19,379 nucleotides of DNA from JBBRRP01 sp964609655 (GTDB taxonomy: Bacteria > Myxococcota_A > Polyangia > Polyangiales > Polyangiaceae). Under the pieces are notes generated by a model. That model searched no databases. It was given only the letters and a program-made list of their open reading frames with translations, and was not told where the DNA came from. The stretch is from contig CAZSUA010000073.1 of NCBI GenBank assembly GCA_964609655.1, forward strand, positions 1 through 19,379, read 5' to 3'. Below are positions 7,515 through 14,245 of the stretch, piece by piece. Within the stretch, counting starts at the first letter, position 1, and each line of letters begins with the position of its first letter. A program made the translations under genes and the position numbers.

Positions 7515-8600
7515 TCAGGCATCGTTCTGCAGCGCCAAATGCCGGTCAAGGGTTACTTCTGGGACGGGCGCTACAAGCTCCGGGCCGGCTTCCAGGGTGG
7601 GACATTCCTGGCCCGATCGCGGGTCTACCAGTATGGTATACGTCTTATAAACTCGCGGCGAGCCATGCAACGCTAAGAGCGCCCGCCCAAGCGGGAGCGA
7701 TTGATAGCGCCCGGGCCACCGCGAGCGCAGCAGGGCGCGCACTTCGCGCCCGTGACGGGTGCTCATCGCAGGGAAAATATGATGCTCCACGTGATACCCG
7801 AAGCCGAGCGTCAACCATTCACACCAAGCCGGCAGAGTTACACTCAGTGAATTGGCGAGCGGATCATTCACGTCGGTGAGTGGGCTCAAACTGTGATTCG
7901 TGAGAATGAAGGCCATCACGATGCTATTGGCCACCACCAACGGCAAGAGAAAACACAGCAAGAATGGGCCGAGGCCGATTGAAAATCCTAACCCGCTCCA
8001 TAACGCGACACCCAGCAGCGTCTCAGCGATGGCTCGCCGGTGCTCCGCCTTGGAAAGCAACTTCAGGCGCCGTGCATCGACCAACATGTGCAAGCTCTGA
8101 ATCGTAAAGCCAATCCAAAGGCTCATCACGCCGAACAGGCGTCGCCTACCGGGCGCCATGATGTCGGTCATCCAGCGCAACACCGGACTTGCCTCATACT
8201 CAGCGAGGGTCGGATAGGCGTCTGGATCGATGCCCGGGCGATTCGTGTTCCCATGATGCACCCGATTGTGCCAAGCGATCCAGAGCGTGGGCGAAACCAC
8301 AAATGGCGAGAAGCCGATCCAGCCGACGGCCTTTCGGAGCCAGCCTGTATGCACCACGGCTCCATGCAGCGTCTCGTGACCGAGGAAGGTGAGCCCAGCG
8401 AAACTTCCTCCGATCACCAAGGATAGCAAGAGCGAGGCAGGCCAGGGCACGCGCTCGGAAACGATGGCCTCCATGGCGAACGCGATCACCGAAAGGTGAA
8501 CCGGCAACCAAAGAAGTCGCGAATGTGCGGGAGCGAACGCGCCCGGACCAAGCAAGGGTCGAATTTCGCCAGCGTAGGTGGAGGAGGAATGTAGAGACAA
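7515..8600 (-). CDS. Membrane fatty acid desaturase
   Basis: This 361-residue protein is an integral-membrane di-iron desaturase of the FA_desaturase superfamily; such enzymes insert a double bond into an acyl chain using O2 and an electron donor. Histidine boxes that bind the iron pair are clear: 'HETLH' (75-79), 'HNRVHH' (111-116) and 'HVEHH' (270-274), plus 'NHSLSP' (235-240), which gives an extra ligand in many members. Hydrophobic segments flank the boxes (about 30-70, 95-110, 155-175, 195-235). The reading starts at TTG 8600, the only upstream start before a stop in frame; no good ribosome site is seen, so the start is uncertain. It leads a two-gene unit with the barrel-like protein. 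Substrate chain and regiospecificity cannot be told. Confidence 0.9.
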   Translation of the reverse strand: MSLHSSSTYAGEIRPLLGPGAFAPAHSRLLWLPVHLSVIAFAMEAIVSERVPWPASLLLSLVIGGSFAGLTFLGHETLHGAVVHTGWLRKAVGWIGFSPFVVSPTLWIAWHNRVHHGNTNRPGIDPDAYPTLAEYEASPVLRWMTDIMAPGRRRLFGVMSLWIGFTIQSLHMLVDARRLKLLSKAEHRRAIAETLLGVALWSGLGFSIGLGPFLLCFLLPLVVANSIVMAFILTNHSLSPLTDVNDPLANSLSVTLPAWCEWLTLGFGYHVEHHIFPAMSTRHGREVRALLRSRWPGRYQSLPLGRALLALHGSPRVYKTYTILVDPRSGQECPTLEAGPELVAPVPEVTLDRHLALQNDA

Positions 8601-8715
8601 TCTACAGACTAGGATTGCACCGGCCGAGCGCGATCAGCGTCACGGTTTGGTCAGCTCGCAGGAGCGGTGCTCTTTTGGCGTAAATCGGCGGCCTATGCTG
8701 CGGATGCCGACACGC

Positions 8716-9771
8716 CTACTCACACCCGATGCGTGAATTAGCCACCGCTACGTCATCAAGCCACAGCGTGAAGCCTGGAGGGGCTTCTTGGTAGTTGTTC
8801 AAACCGATACGGAGCTCACTGAACTCGGTCGGGATTTCCGCTCCCGCGAAACTGCCAGCTCCTTTGGTGAAGGAGATCTGTTGGGCGCCGTCCCAATACA
8901 AGCGGTAACTCTGGTCGGTTGCGTCGATGTACCATTCGGCGCAGTGCCAGGCGCCGTCGAACGCGCGATCGTAGCTCGTGCCTTCACCAAACTCGGCACT
9001 GTTCTGCGGTTGAACGTTGTACAGAAACTGATAGCGTGAACCCACATCCGGCGTGTTTATCGCCTGTTTTACGGTATCGACCACGCGATATTCCGCGGCT
9101 CCGATCGTGGGCCCTGACCCAGAAAGGGCCACCAACGTCGAGTGCACGAACGCGTCGGGAACCGGCAGTTTCAGCTTGTAGAAGATGCGTCCCCAGTGCT
9201 TGTTTCCGAAGCTCTGCGCCGGAAAACGGATGCGACGCTCACCGTTGGTCGCGGGCTCGACCTTGAGTGAGTGGGCCCCGTGGCGCGCTTCATCCGCTGC
9301 AACCTGGGCGTTTCCGTGTCGCGTCCAGCCGGCGGGGATCGCGGCGGGCGCAGTGCCTTCGAAATCCTCGCACAGCAAATAATTGGTGCCCGCGCAGCCA
9401 GTTACGACTGGGGCGCCACCACTCGGCCCCTGGTTACCTCCGCCAGTGGCTCCGCCAGAACCCGCGGTCGAACCTCCTGTGCCGCCCACACCAAGGACGG
9501 CGCCACCGGAGGCGCCGCTCCCCAGGGCGAAACTCGAGCCGCCACTGGACGAGCCCCCAAGTGCGTTCAATGAGCCACCGCTCGCACGTCCGCCGAGTGC
9601 GCCCGCGCCTCCGGTGATGGTGGCCCCTCCTGCAGCCACGCTCCCCCCTGAATTCGTTCTCCGCTGGCTCCTTGCCCCCGTTTCGGCGCTGCATCCCGGA
9701 AGAAGACCCAAAAGGCCTGTGGCTGACAGGACGAGGGGCAGCCTAAACGCGCTTGGCTTCCATAGACTCAT
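8716..9771 (-). CDS. Lipoprotein with Gly/Ser-rich linker and jelly-roll-like C-terminal domain
   Basis: This 351-residue protein begins with a lipoprotein signal ('LVLSATGLLGLLPGC'), lipid-attachment cysteine at residue 27. Residues 33-122 are a low-complexity Gly/Ser/Ala linker with a loose GG-(A/S)-X pattern. From residue 126 a folded domain follows: 'CAGTNYLLCEDFEG', 'IPAGWTRHGNAQV', 'GAHSLKV', 'WYIDATDQSYRLYWDG', 'FSELRIGLNNYQ', 'LWLDDVAVANSRIGC'. This layout resembles concanavalin-A-like jelly rolls used for polysaccharide binding or lysis, and is typical of myxobacterial secreted proteins; the exact activity is not identifiable. Four cysteines in the domain could pair. ATG 9771 is preferred over the in-frame TTG at 9807 because it gives a compact signal peptide. 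It stands alone with 110-115 bp gaps on both sides. Confidence 0.75.
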   Translation of the reverse strand: MSLWKPSAFRLPLVLSATGLLGLLPGCSAETGARSQRRTNSGGSVAAGGATITGGAGALGGRASGGSLNALGGSSSGGSSFALGSGASGGAVLGVGGTGGSTAGSGGATGGGNQGPSGGAPVVTGCAGTNYLLCEDFEGTAPAAIPAGWTRHGNAQVAADEARHGAHSLKVEPATNGERRIRFPAQSFGNKHWGRIFYKLKLPVPDAFVHSTLVALSGSGPTIGAAEYRVVDTVKQAINTPDVGSRYQFLYNVQPQNSAEFGEGTSYDRAFDGAWHCAEWYIDATDQSYRLYWDGAQQISFTKGAGSFAGAEIPTEFSELRIGLNNYQEAPPGFTLWLDDVAVANSRIGCE

Positions 9772-9884
9772 GGCACCCAGTACCGCGGAGTGAAAAACAG
9801 AGGTCAAAGTTCTCAGACCCTAAGCAGTGCCGAGGGACTGTTTGTTGTCTACAACGGCCGCGGGCAGCCGGGCGCGACGCGCTC

Positions 9885-10550
9885 TCACTGGGCTTCCAGG
9901 GACTTCAACAATTCATCGTGCTTTGGGATCGCAGCTGCCACCTGCGCGAGCTCCCACCATTCACACACGACGGGCGTTGCCCAGAGTGTCTGCTCGTAGG
10001 CGAGAAGCTCAGCCTTCAGCTCAACCCCATAGGTGCGAAAGCGACTCAGCACCGGAAGATACATCGCATCGGCCAGCGTGAAATGGCCAAACAGATAGGG
10101 CCCTCCGGAGCTCTGCAGCGATGCCCACCAGATATCTTGGATGCGTTCAATATCCGCCTGTGTGGCTCCCGAGATCTGGCGGAGCTTCACGCGGGTACGA
10201 GCATTCATCGACATTTCTTGACGCAAACTTGAAAAGCTCGTGGCCATTTCACAGCAGACCGCGCGGGCTCGGGCACGCAACGCCAAATCTTCAGGCCAAA
10301 GACGAGCCCCCGGCGTCAGCTCCGCGGCATACTCACCAATCGCTAAGGCTTCGTGGATGCTAAGGGAGCCATCGATCAGCACCGGCACCTTCCCTGCCCC
10401 GGAGAACTGTAAGATTTTTGCCTTCCATTCCGGATCAACAAACAGGCCGATCTCGTGGGTGCGAAACGCGATCCCGGCGTGCCGAAGCGCGAGCCAGGCG
10501 CGCACCGACCACGAAGAATAATTCAAACTCGCAATCACCAGACGCTTCAT
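9885..10550 (-). CDS. Glutathione S-transferase family protein
   Basis: This 221-residue protein has the two-domain GST layout. The N-terminal thioredoxin-like half begins 'MKRLVIASLNYSSWSVRAWL', with Ser/Tyr candidates for activating the thiol, and includes the cis-proline 'KVPVLIDG' and the glutathione-gamma-glutamyl contact 'SIHEALAI'. The C-terminal helical half carries 'GPYLFGHFTLADAMYLPVL', matching the N-capping box and hydrophobic staple of GSTs. The substrate is unknown. Start ATG 10550 lies 7 bp after the TGA of the upstream lipoprotein gene, so the two form an operon; a longer frame to 10673 overlaps that gene and adds no homology. Confidence 0.9.
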   Translation of the reverse strand: MKRLVIASLNYSSWSVRAWLALRHAGIAFRTHEIGLFVDPEWKAKILQFSGAGKVPVLIDGSLSIHEALAIGEYAAELTPGARLWPEDLALRARARAVCCEMATSFSSLRQEMSMNARTRVKLRQISGATQADIERIQDIWWASLQSSGGPYLFGHFTLADAMYLPVLSRFRTYGVELKAELLAYEQTLWATPVVCEWWELAQVAAAIPKHDELLKSLEAQ

Positions 10551-10557
10551 GCGTGAC

Positions 10558-11097
10558 TCAGAATTGATTGAACGGACATTGGCGGTCGAATTCCTGGCAG
10601 GCGGGCAAGGCCGCCGCCGAGAATAAGTCCGCACACTTTGCAGTGTTATTAAGGTTGAGTCTGGCCGTGACACATGCTTCTAGCGTTTGCATTGACGCTC
10701 CACAGCTAGGCCCGAGGGTGCAGGTGCGAGGGGCAAAGGAAGTGAACTTATAACCTATAGTTCCCGCAAGCACCTGACGCTCGCACGCATCCAGCTGCTC
10801 CTCACACTGAGCGAGCTGATACGGGCCGGGCTCTGCGCGATTGAATGCATCGAACAAACACCCGTAGTGGTTCGGGTCGAGATAGTCCTGCTCGTACTTT
10901 ATCATCGCAGCGCAGAGTGCATCCGCCTGCTTGGTGTCCAACGCATTCACTTTCGAATCTGAAGCGTAGCCTGACTTAAAAGAGGTATCGCTCGCGTTGA
11001 CGCCGTCGCCACACCCAAAGACAAAGGCCGCTCCAAGCAGCGCGCTCCCCACCCTTCCCAACCGACCCGCCCAAGCATTCCAGTGTAGCTTTTCCAT
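10558..11097 (-). CDS. Cysteine-rich lipoprotein, function unknown
   Basis: This encodes 179 residues. 'GSALLGAAFVFGC' is a lipoprotein signal with the lipid-attachment cysteine at residue 29. The mature part holds ten further cysteines (62, 80, 98, 105, 126, 132, 142, 155, 167, 174), enough for five disulfides, in a mostly helical-looking domain ('QCEEQLDACERQ', 'LEACVTARLN', 'PACQEFDRQC'). It looks like a small periplasmic or surface domain stabilised by disulfides; no characterised family was recognised, though similar Cys-rich lipoproteins are common in myxobacteria. It is the first gene of a pair with the GST. The upstream 212 bp to the next gene presumably contain its promoter; none could be assigned. 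Confidence 0.7.
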   Translation of the reverse strand: MEKLHWNAWAGRLGRVGSALLGAAFVFGCGDGVNASDTSFKSGYASDSKVNALDTKQADALCAAMIKYEQDYLDPNHYGCLFDAFNRAEPGPYQLAQCEEQLDACERQVLAGTIGYKFTSFAPRTCTLGPSCGASMQTLEACVTARLNLNNTAKCADLFSAAALPACQEFDRQCPFNQF

Positions 11098-11309
11098 AGG
11101 CGGACCAGCCTAGTCAAAGCCACGCCAAGCGCAATCGAGAATATGGGGGCGCCTCGCCTTTCCCCACGGGTACTTGCGCCGTTCTCGACCCCAAGCCCCC
11201 TCGGGTTCTCGCCGCGGGCCGCTAACCTCCCACATCCTTTTCACCGGCGGTTACCCTGGACCGAGTCGCCCGCATTCTGGAGGAGAATGCGACGCCGCAC
11301 AGTTGAGAT

Positions 11310-12255
11310 CTAAACTCGCGAGTCGCTTCGGCCGCCACGGTAGCGGCGCCAGGCCGTGCCTTCGTGGCGTGGTTCGAAGGCGCCTGGGTGCAGCATCTCT
11401 GCGAGAATTTCGGGCGTTTCGAACAGGCTGGGGCTGGAGCGATTGAAGTAGAGGTTCCCCGTCGGCGACGAAGACTTGGCCAGCGCGCGCGGCAGCGAGC
11501 TGATCGTACCCGGGTTGGCTGGCGATCAGGTGCATCTCTTGCTCGGCGCGGGCCAGGTTGAAGCCGCAAGGGGTGATGATGAGGACGTCGGGATCGGCGT
11601 CGAGCACGGCTTGCCAAGGCGTGGTAGTCGAGTGCGCGCCGGGTGTGCCGAGAAGGCTCTCGCCACCGGCGATTTCAACCAGCTCGGGACCCCAATTGCC
11701 CATGGTAAACGGCGGCTCGATCCATTCAAGGCAAACGACCTTGGGGCGTGGAAGGCCGGCAACGCGCTGGCGTACCGAGTCGACGTGCGCGCGGAGCTCG
11801 TTAACTAGCAACGCACCGCGCTCTGGCCTGCCCACTGCCTGAGCTACCTCTAGGAAACCTTCAAGGATGGCGGCGAGGGTGCCACCGCTCAGCGCCACGA
11901 CGGGTCGCCTTGTCAGCGTTGCCGGCAGGTGGTGCACGAGATCTGCGGGGCTCACGGCGCACACTTCGCAATGCGTCTGGGTGACCAACAAATCAGGCGC
12001 TAGCTCAAGGAGTAACGCTTCATCGACTGCGTACAACGGCTCACCGGCATGCAGGCGCGCCCGTACCAATTCGTCGATCTCACGACTGGTGCCGTCGATC
12101 GCGAACGTTGGGCGGCTCACTTCAGGTAGACTTCGCACCCAGGGCGGGTGGTCACATTCGTGCGACCGACCGACAAGCTTATGGCCCAAACCGAGGGCAC
12201 ACAAAAGTTCGGTGCCACTCGCCAGCATGGAAACGATGCGCTCGGGCTCGGTCAT
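11310..12255 (-). CDS. Non-exported BtuF-like cobalamin-binding protein, with a one-base frameshift near the end
   Basis: This belongs to the BtuF/periplasmic binding fold (COG0614) but has no signal peptide, so it is probably cytoplasmic. From ATG 12255 (GGAGGAA 5 bases upstream, ATGA overlap with the DUF71 gene) it reads 'MTEPERIVSMLASGTELLCALGL', 'GRSHECDHPPWV', 'VTQTHCEVCAVS' (Cys96, Cys99), 'CLEWIEPPFTMGNWGPELVEIAGG' and 'VFVADG' at 261-266. There the open frame turns into Arg/Pro-rich nonsense that runs to 11251. Dropping one base from the CCCC run at 11457-11460 restores a family-like ending: 'NLYFNRSSPSLFETPEILAE' then 'MLHPGAFEPR', closing at 11310 with 314 residues. So the extra base is a sequencing error or a recent mutation. 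Neighbours are CobU, BtuCD and DUF71, pointing to corrinoid handling after import. Confidence 0.85.
11457..11460 (-). other. Homopolymer site of the frameshift
   Basis: The CCCC run (GGGG on the coding strand, after codons Ala-Asp) has one base more than the frame needs. The span 11310-12255 is 946 bases, which is 315 codons plus one, as expected if a single base is surplus. Confidence 0.75.
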
Positions 12256-12926
12256 GGTTCCTCCTTCAATCTTAGATCCGCAAAGACGAAGCCGTCGCGC
12301 TCGACAACCTCGCCGGTTTGAATAGCCACTGGTTTCGTGAACATCGGCCCCGCGTGCGCAAAGCTGTGAAATTCTCCGCGCTCTCCGCATGGGTCAACGC
12401 TCGCCGGCAGATCTGCGAGCAGCGCGGCGTCGAATTCGCGCCCTGCGAAGTCAGGCGAAAGCTTCCGCGGATCGACGCAAGTCAGGCGAGCACGCAAGCC
12501 ACCGTCAAGCATCGCACGCGCAAGTTTATCCGTCGGTTGCCCCCAGAGGGGGAAGATGGGCCGAATGCCCGTGCCTTCGAGCTTTTGAACGCGGTACTGG
12601 CGAATGTCTTCGAGGAACAGATCGCCAAACGCCATCACGGTGATACCCGAGGCCCGTGCCCGTTCAATGGCAACGGCCATCGCGGCCTCGTACTTCTCGT
12701 TGCTGCAGGGCCAGGGGAGCCCGACCTCGATCAGCGGTAGCCCGGCAGCCTCCGCTTGAGCGCGCAACAACTCGACGCGCACAGCGTGCATCGCAACCCG
12801 CGCAAACTCTTCGTTGATGGTCGTGAGCAGGCCGACGACCTCGATCTCTGGGTCAGCGCGGAGGACGTGAAGCGCCCAAGCGCTGTCCTTGCCACTGCTC
12901 CACGAGAGTAGGGTTTTCTCGGGCAT
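12252..12926 (-). CDS. DUF71/COG2102 ATP-pyrophosphatase (diphthine-ammonia-ligase-like), B12-associated
   Basis: This 224-residue protein has the PP-loop signature 'SSGKDS' (residues 10-15) of the adenine-nucleotide alpha-hydrolase fold, used to adenylate a substrate before amidation or similar chemistry. Other landmarks are 'FGDLFLEDIRQYR', 'PIFPLWGQPTDKLA', 'CVDPRKL' and the C-terminal 'VDPCGERGEFHSF', corresponding to the 'GE.GE(Y/F)' segment of Dph6. Eukaryotic and archaeal Dph6 makes diphthamide on EF-2, which bacteria lack, so that role is unlikely. A bacterial subgroup found next to B12 genes has been proposed, from comparative genomics, to act in B12 salvage; this one lies between cobU and a cobalamin-binding gene, fitting that proposal. 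ATG 12926 abuts the cobU TAA, with AGGGGG upstream; its stop overlaps the next start (ATGA). The reaction is unknown. Confidence 0.87.
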   Translation of the reverse strand: MPEKTLLSWSSGKDSAWALHVLRADPEIEVVGLLTTINEEFARVAMHAVRVELLRAQAEAAGLPLIEVGLPWPCSNEKYEAAMAVAIERARASGITVMAFGDLFLEDIRQYRVQKLEGTGIRPIFPLWGQPTDKLARAMLDGGLRARLTCVDPRKLSPDFAGREFDAALLADLPASVDPCGERGEFHSFAHAGPMFTKPVAIQTGEVVERDGFVFADLRLKEEP

Positions 12927-13472
12927 TTAGCTGCCCCCTAACGGTGCACCCGGCGCCGGCTTGATACGCAGGTGTGTGCCGAGAACAGCCAAGTAGATTT
13001 CGTCAGAAGCACGCGCCAAGCGTTGGTGTGCGAAGCCGCAGATTTCGACAAATGCGCGTCCCAGTACTGTGGGTGGGTGCACACTCATGCCGACCTCGTT
13101 GGTCACCAGAACGATGTGGCAGCGCCTCTGTTCGAGTGCGTCCGCTACAACCTGCACCCGCGTGAGGATGGCTTCGCGGTCGAGCTTCTGGAGGAGCAGA
13201 TTGGAGAGCCAGTGAGTGACACAATCCACGACCACCACATCCGCCTTCACCTGCAAAAGGGCCTCCCCAAGCGCCAACGGTTCTTCGATGGTCTCGTATT
13301 GCCCACGGCGGTCCTGTTGGTGACGATCGATGCGCCCGTCCATCTCCGCGTCCGAGCGCGTCGCCGTCGCAATGAAGGCTCTTTTCTCACCGAGACCTTG
13401 GGCGAGCTCCAGCGCCAGGGAGCTCTTGCCGGACCGCACCCCGCCGCCGATCAGCACAATCTTATTTCGCAT
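12927..13472 (-). CDS. cobU: Adenosylcobinamide kinase / adenosylcobinamide-phosphate guanylyltransferase
   Basis: This 181-residue protein is a CobU/CobP enzyme: it phosphorylates adenosylcobinamide and then transfers GMP to it, giving the activated precursor for nucleotide-loop assembly. Walker A 'GGGVRSGKSS' is at 9-18, the guanylylated histidine is probably His51 in 'RIDRHQQDR', followed by 'ETIEEP'. 'VVVVDCVTHWLSNLL' and 'VTNEVGMSVHPP' match the conserved Walker B and 'NEVG' segments; length is standard. Its ATG shares one base with the stop of the ATPase gene (TGATG) and its TAA abuts the DUF71 start, so it is embedded in the uptake operon. CobS, CobT and CobC are not in the window. Linked with an importer, it suggests salvage of cobinamide or other incomplete corrinoids. 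Confidence 0.95.
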   Translation of the reverse strand: MRNKIVLIGGGVRSGKSSLALELAQGLGEKRAFIATATRSDAEMDGRIDRHQQDRRGQYETIEEPLALGEALLQVKADVVVVDCVTHWLSNLLLQKLDREAILTRVQVVADALEQRRCHIVLVTNEVGMSVHPPTVLGRAFVEICGFAHQRLARASDEIYLAVLGTHLRIKPAPGAPLGGS

Positions 13473-14245
13473 CAGGTTGTAGCTCCCGAGTTGGTTGGCG
13501 CAAAGCGCGTAGGAATCACAGCAAGTTCGCCCGCATGCGTGCGCACGACCTCGATAGGCGTTTCGTAGATCTGCGACAGAGACTCCGCGTTGAGGACGGC
13601 ATCAGGGCGGCCCTGAGCACGCAGCACGCCGCCGGCCAACACGACGCAGCGGTCCGTTTGCGCGGCGAGCCTGAGGTCGTGCAGGACGACGACGACGCAC
13701 GTCCCGCCCTCGGCCTCGCGGCGCACCACCGCCAGCAACTCAGCTTGGTGGCGCAGGTCAAGATGACTGGTCGGCTCGTCTAGCAGCAGGAGCCTCGGTT
13801 CCTGTGCTAGTGCTCGAGCCAGAGCCACGCGCTGCTGCTCGCCACCCGACAGTGAACCGAGCTCCCGATCCGCTAGCTCCAGGGTCGAAGTTCGGCGCAT
13901 GGCACCCTCGACTGCGAGCTCGTCTTTCGCGCTGAGCCGGCGCCACAATCCCGAGTGAGCGATGCGGCCCAGCTCGACCAGCTCACGCGCCGAGAAATCG
14001 CCGGGCAAGCGCTCGGACTGAGCAAGGTAGGCTAGCTTGTGGGCTTCGGCTGAGACGCGGGAAACGCGGCCTGATGACGCGGAAATCAACCCCGCCAGCG
14101 CCTTGAGCAGCGTGCTCTTCCCGGCCCCATTGGGTCCCACGACACTGACGAGCTCGCCGACATGCAGCTCCAGATTAACCTCATATAGCGCGGTCCGCGA
14201 GCCATAACGGACCGTCAGCGCCTGGGCGCACGCCACGATGCTCAT
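13472..14245 (-). CDS. btuD: Cobalamin ABC transporter ATP-binding protein (FecE/BtuD type)
   Basis: This 257-residue ATPase would power the importer formed with the adjacent permease. Walker A is 'GPNGAGKST' (37-45), Q-loop 'YLAQSERLPG', signature 'LSGGEQQRVALARAL' (132-146), Walker B 'LLLLDEPTSHLD' (152-163) and switch histidine H189 in 'VVVVLHD'. The size and 'TSHLD' are typical of the FecE/BtuD/HmuV group (vitamin B12, siderophore and heme importers). ATG 14245 is chosen since it overlaps the permease stop as ATGA and has GAGG 8-9 bases upstream; a GTG at 14266 adds seven residues. Substrate is assigned from cobU and the cobalamin-binding gene downstream, not from its own sequence. Confidence 0.93.
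   Translation of the reverse strand: MSIVACAQALTVRYGSRTALYEVNLELHVGELVSVVGPNGAGKSTLLKALAGLISASSGRVSRVSAEAHKLAYLAQSERLPGDFSARELVELGRIAHSGLWRRLSAKDELAVEGAMRRTSTLELADRELGSLSGGEQQRVALARALAQEPRLLLLDEPTSHLDLRHQAELLAVVRREAEGGTCVVVVLHDLRLAAQTDRCVVLAGGVLRAQGRPDAVLNAESLSQIYETPIEVVRTHAGELAVIPTRFAPTNSGATT

Noticed and set aside
9400..9660. Tandem repeat or CRISPR-like array
   Set aside because: The periodicity is irregular and comes from Gly/Ser codons in a protein linker; there are no uniform repeats and unique spacers.
9383..9793. Pro/Ala-rich plus-strand frame
   Set aside because: It is the complement of the Gly/Ser linker-coding repeat of the lipoprotein gene, not an independent gene.
11251..11456. 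C-terminal extension of the cobalamin-binding protein as read in the uncorrected frame
   Set aside because: It is Arg/Pro/Ser-rich and unlike the family, while the adjacent frame gives a family-like ending after removing one base.
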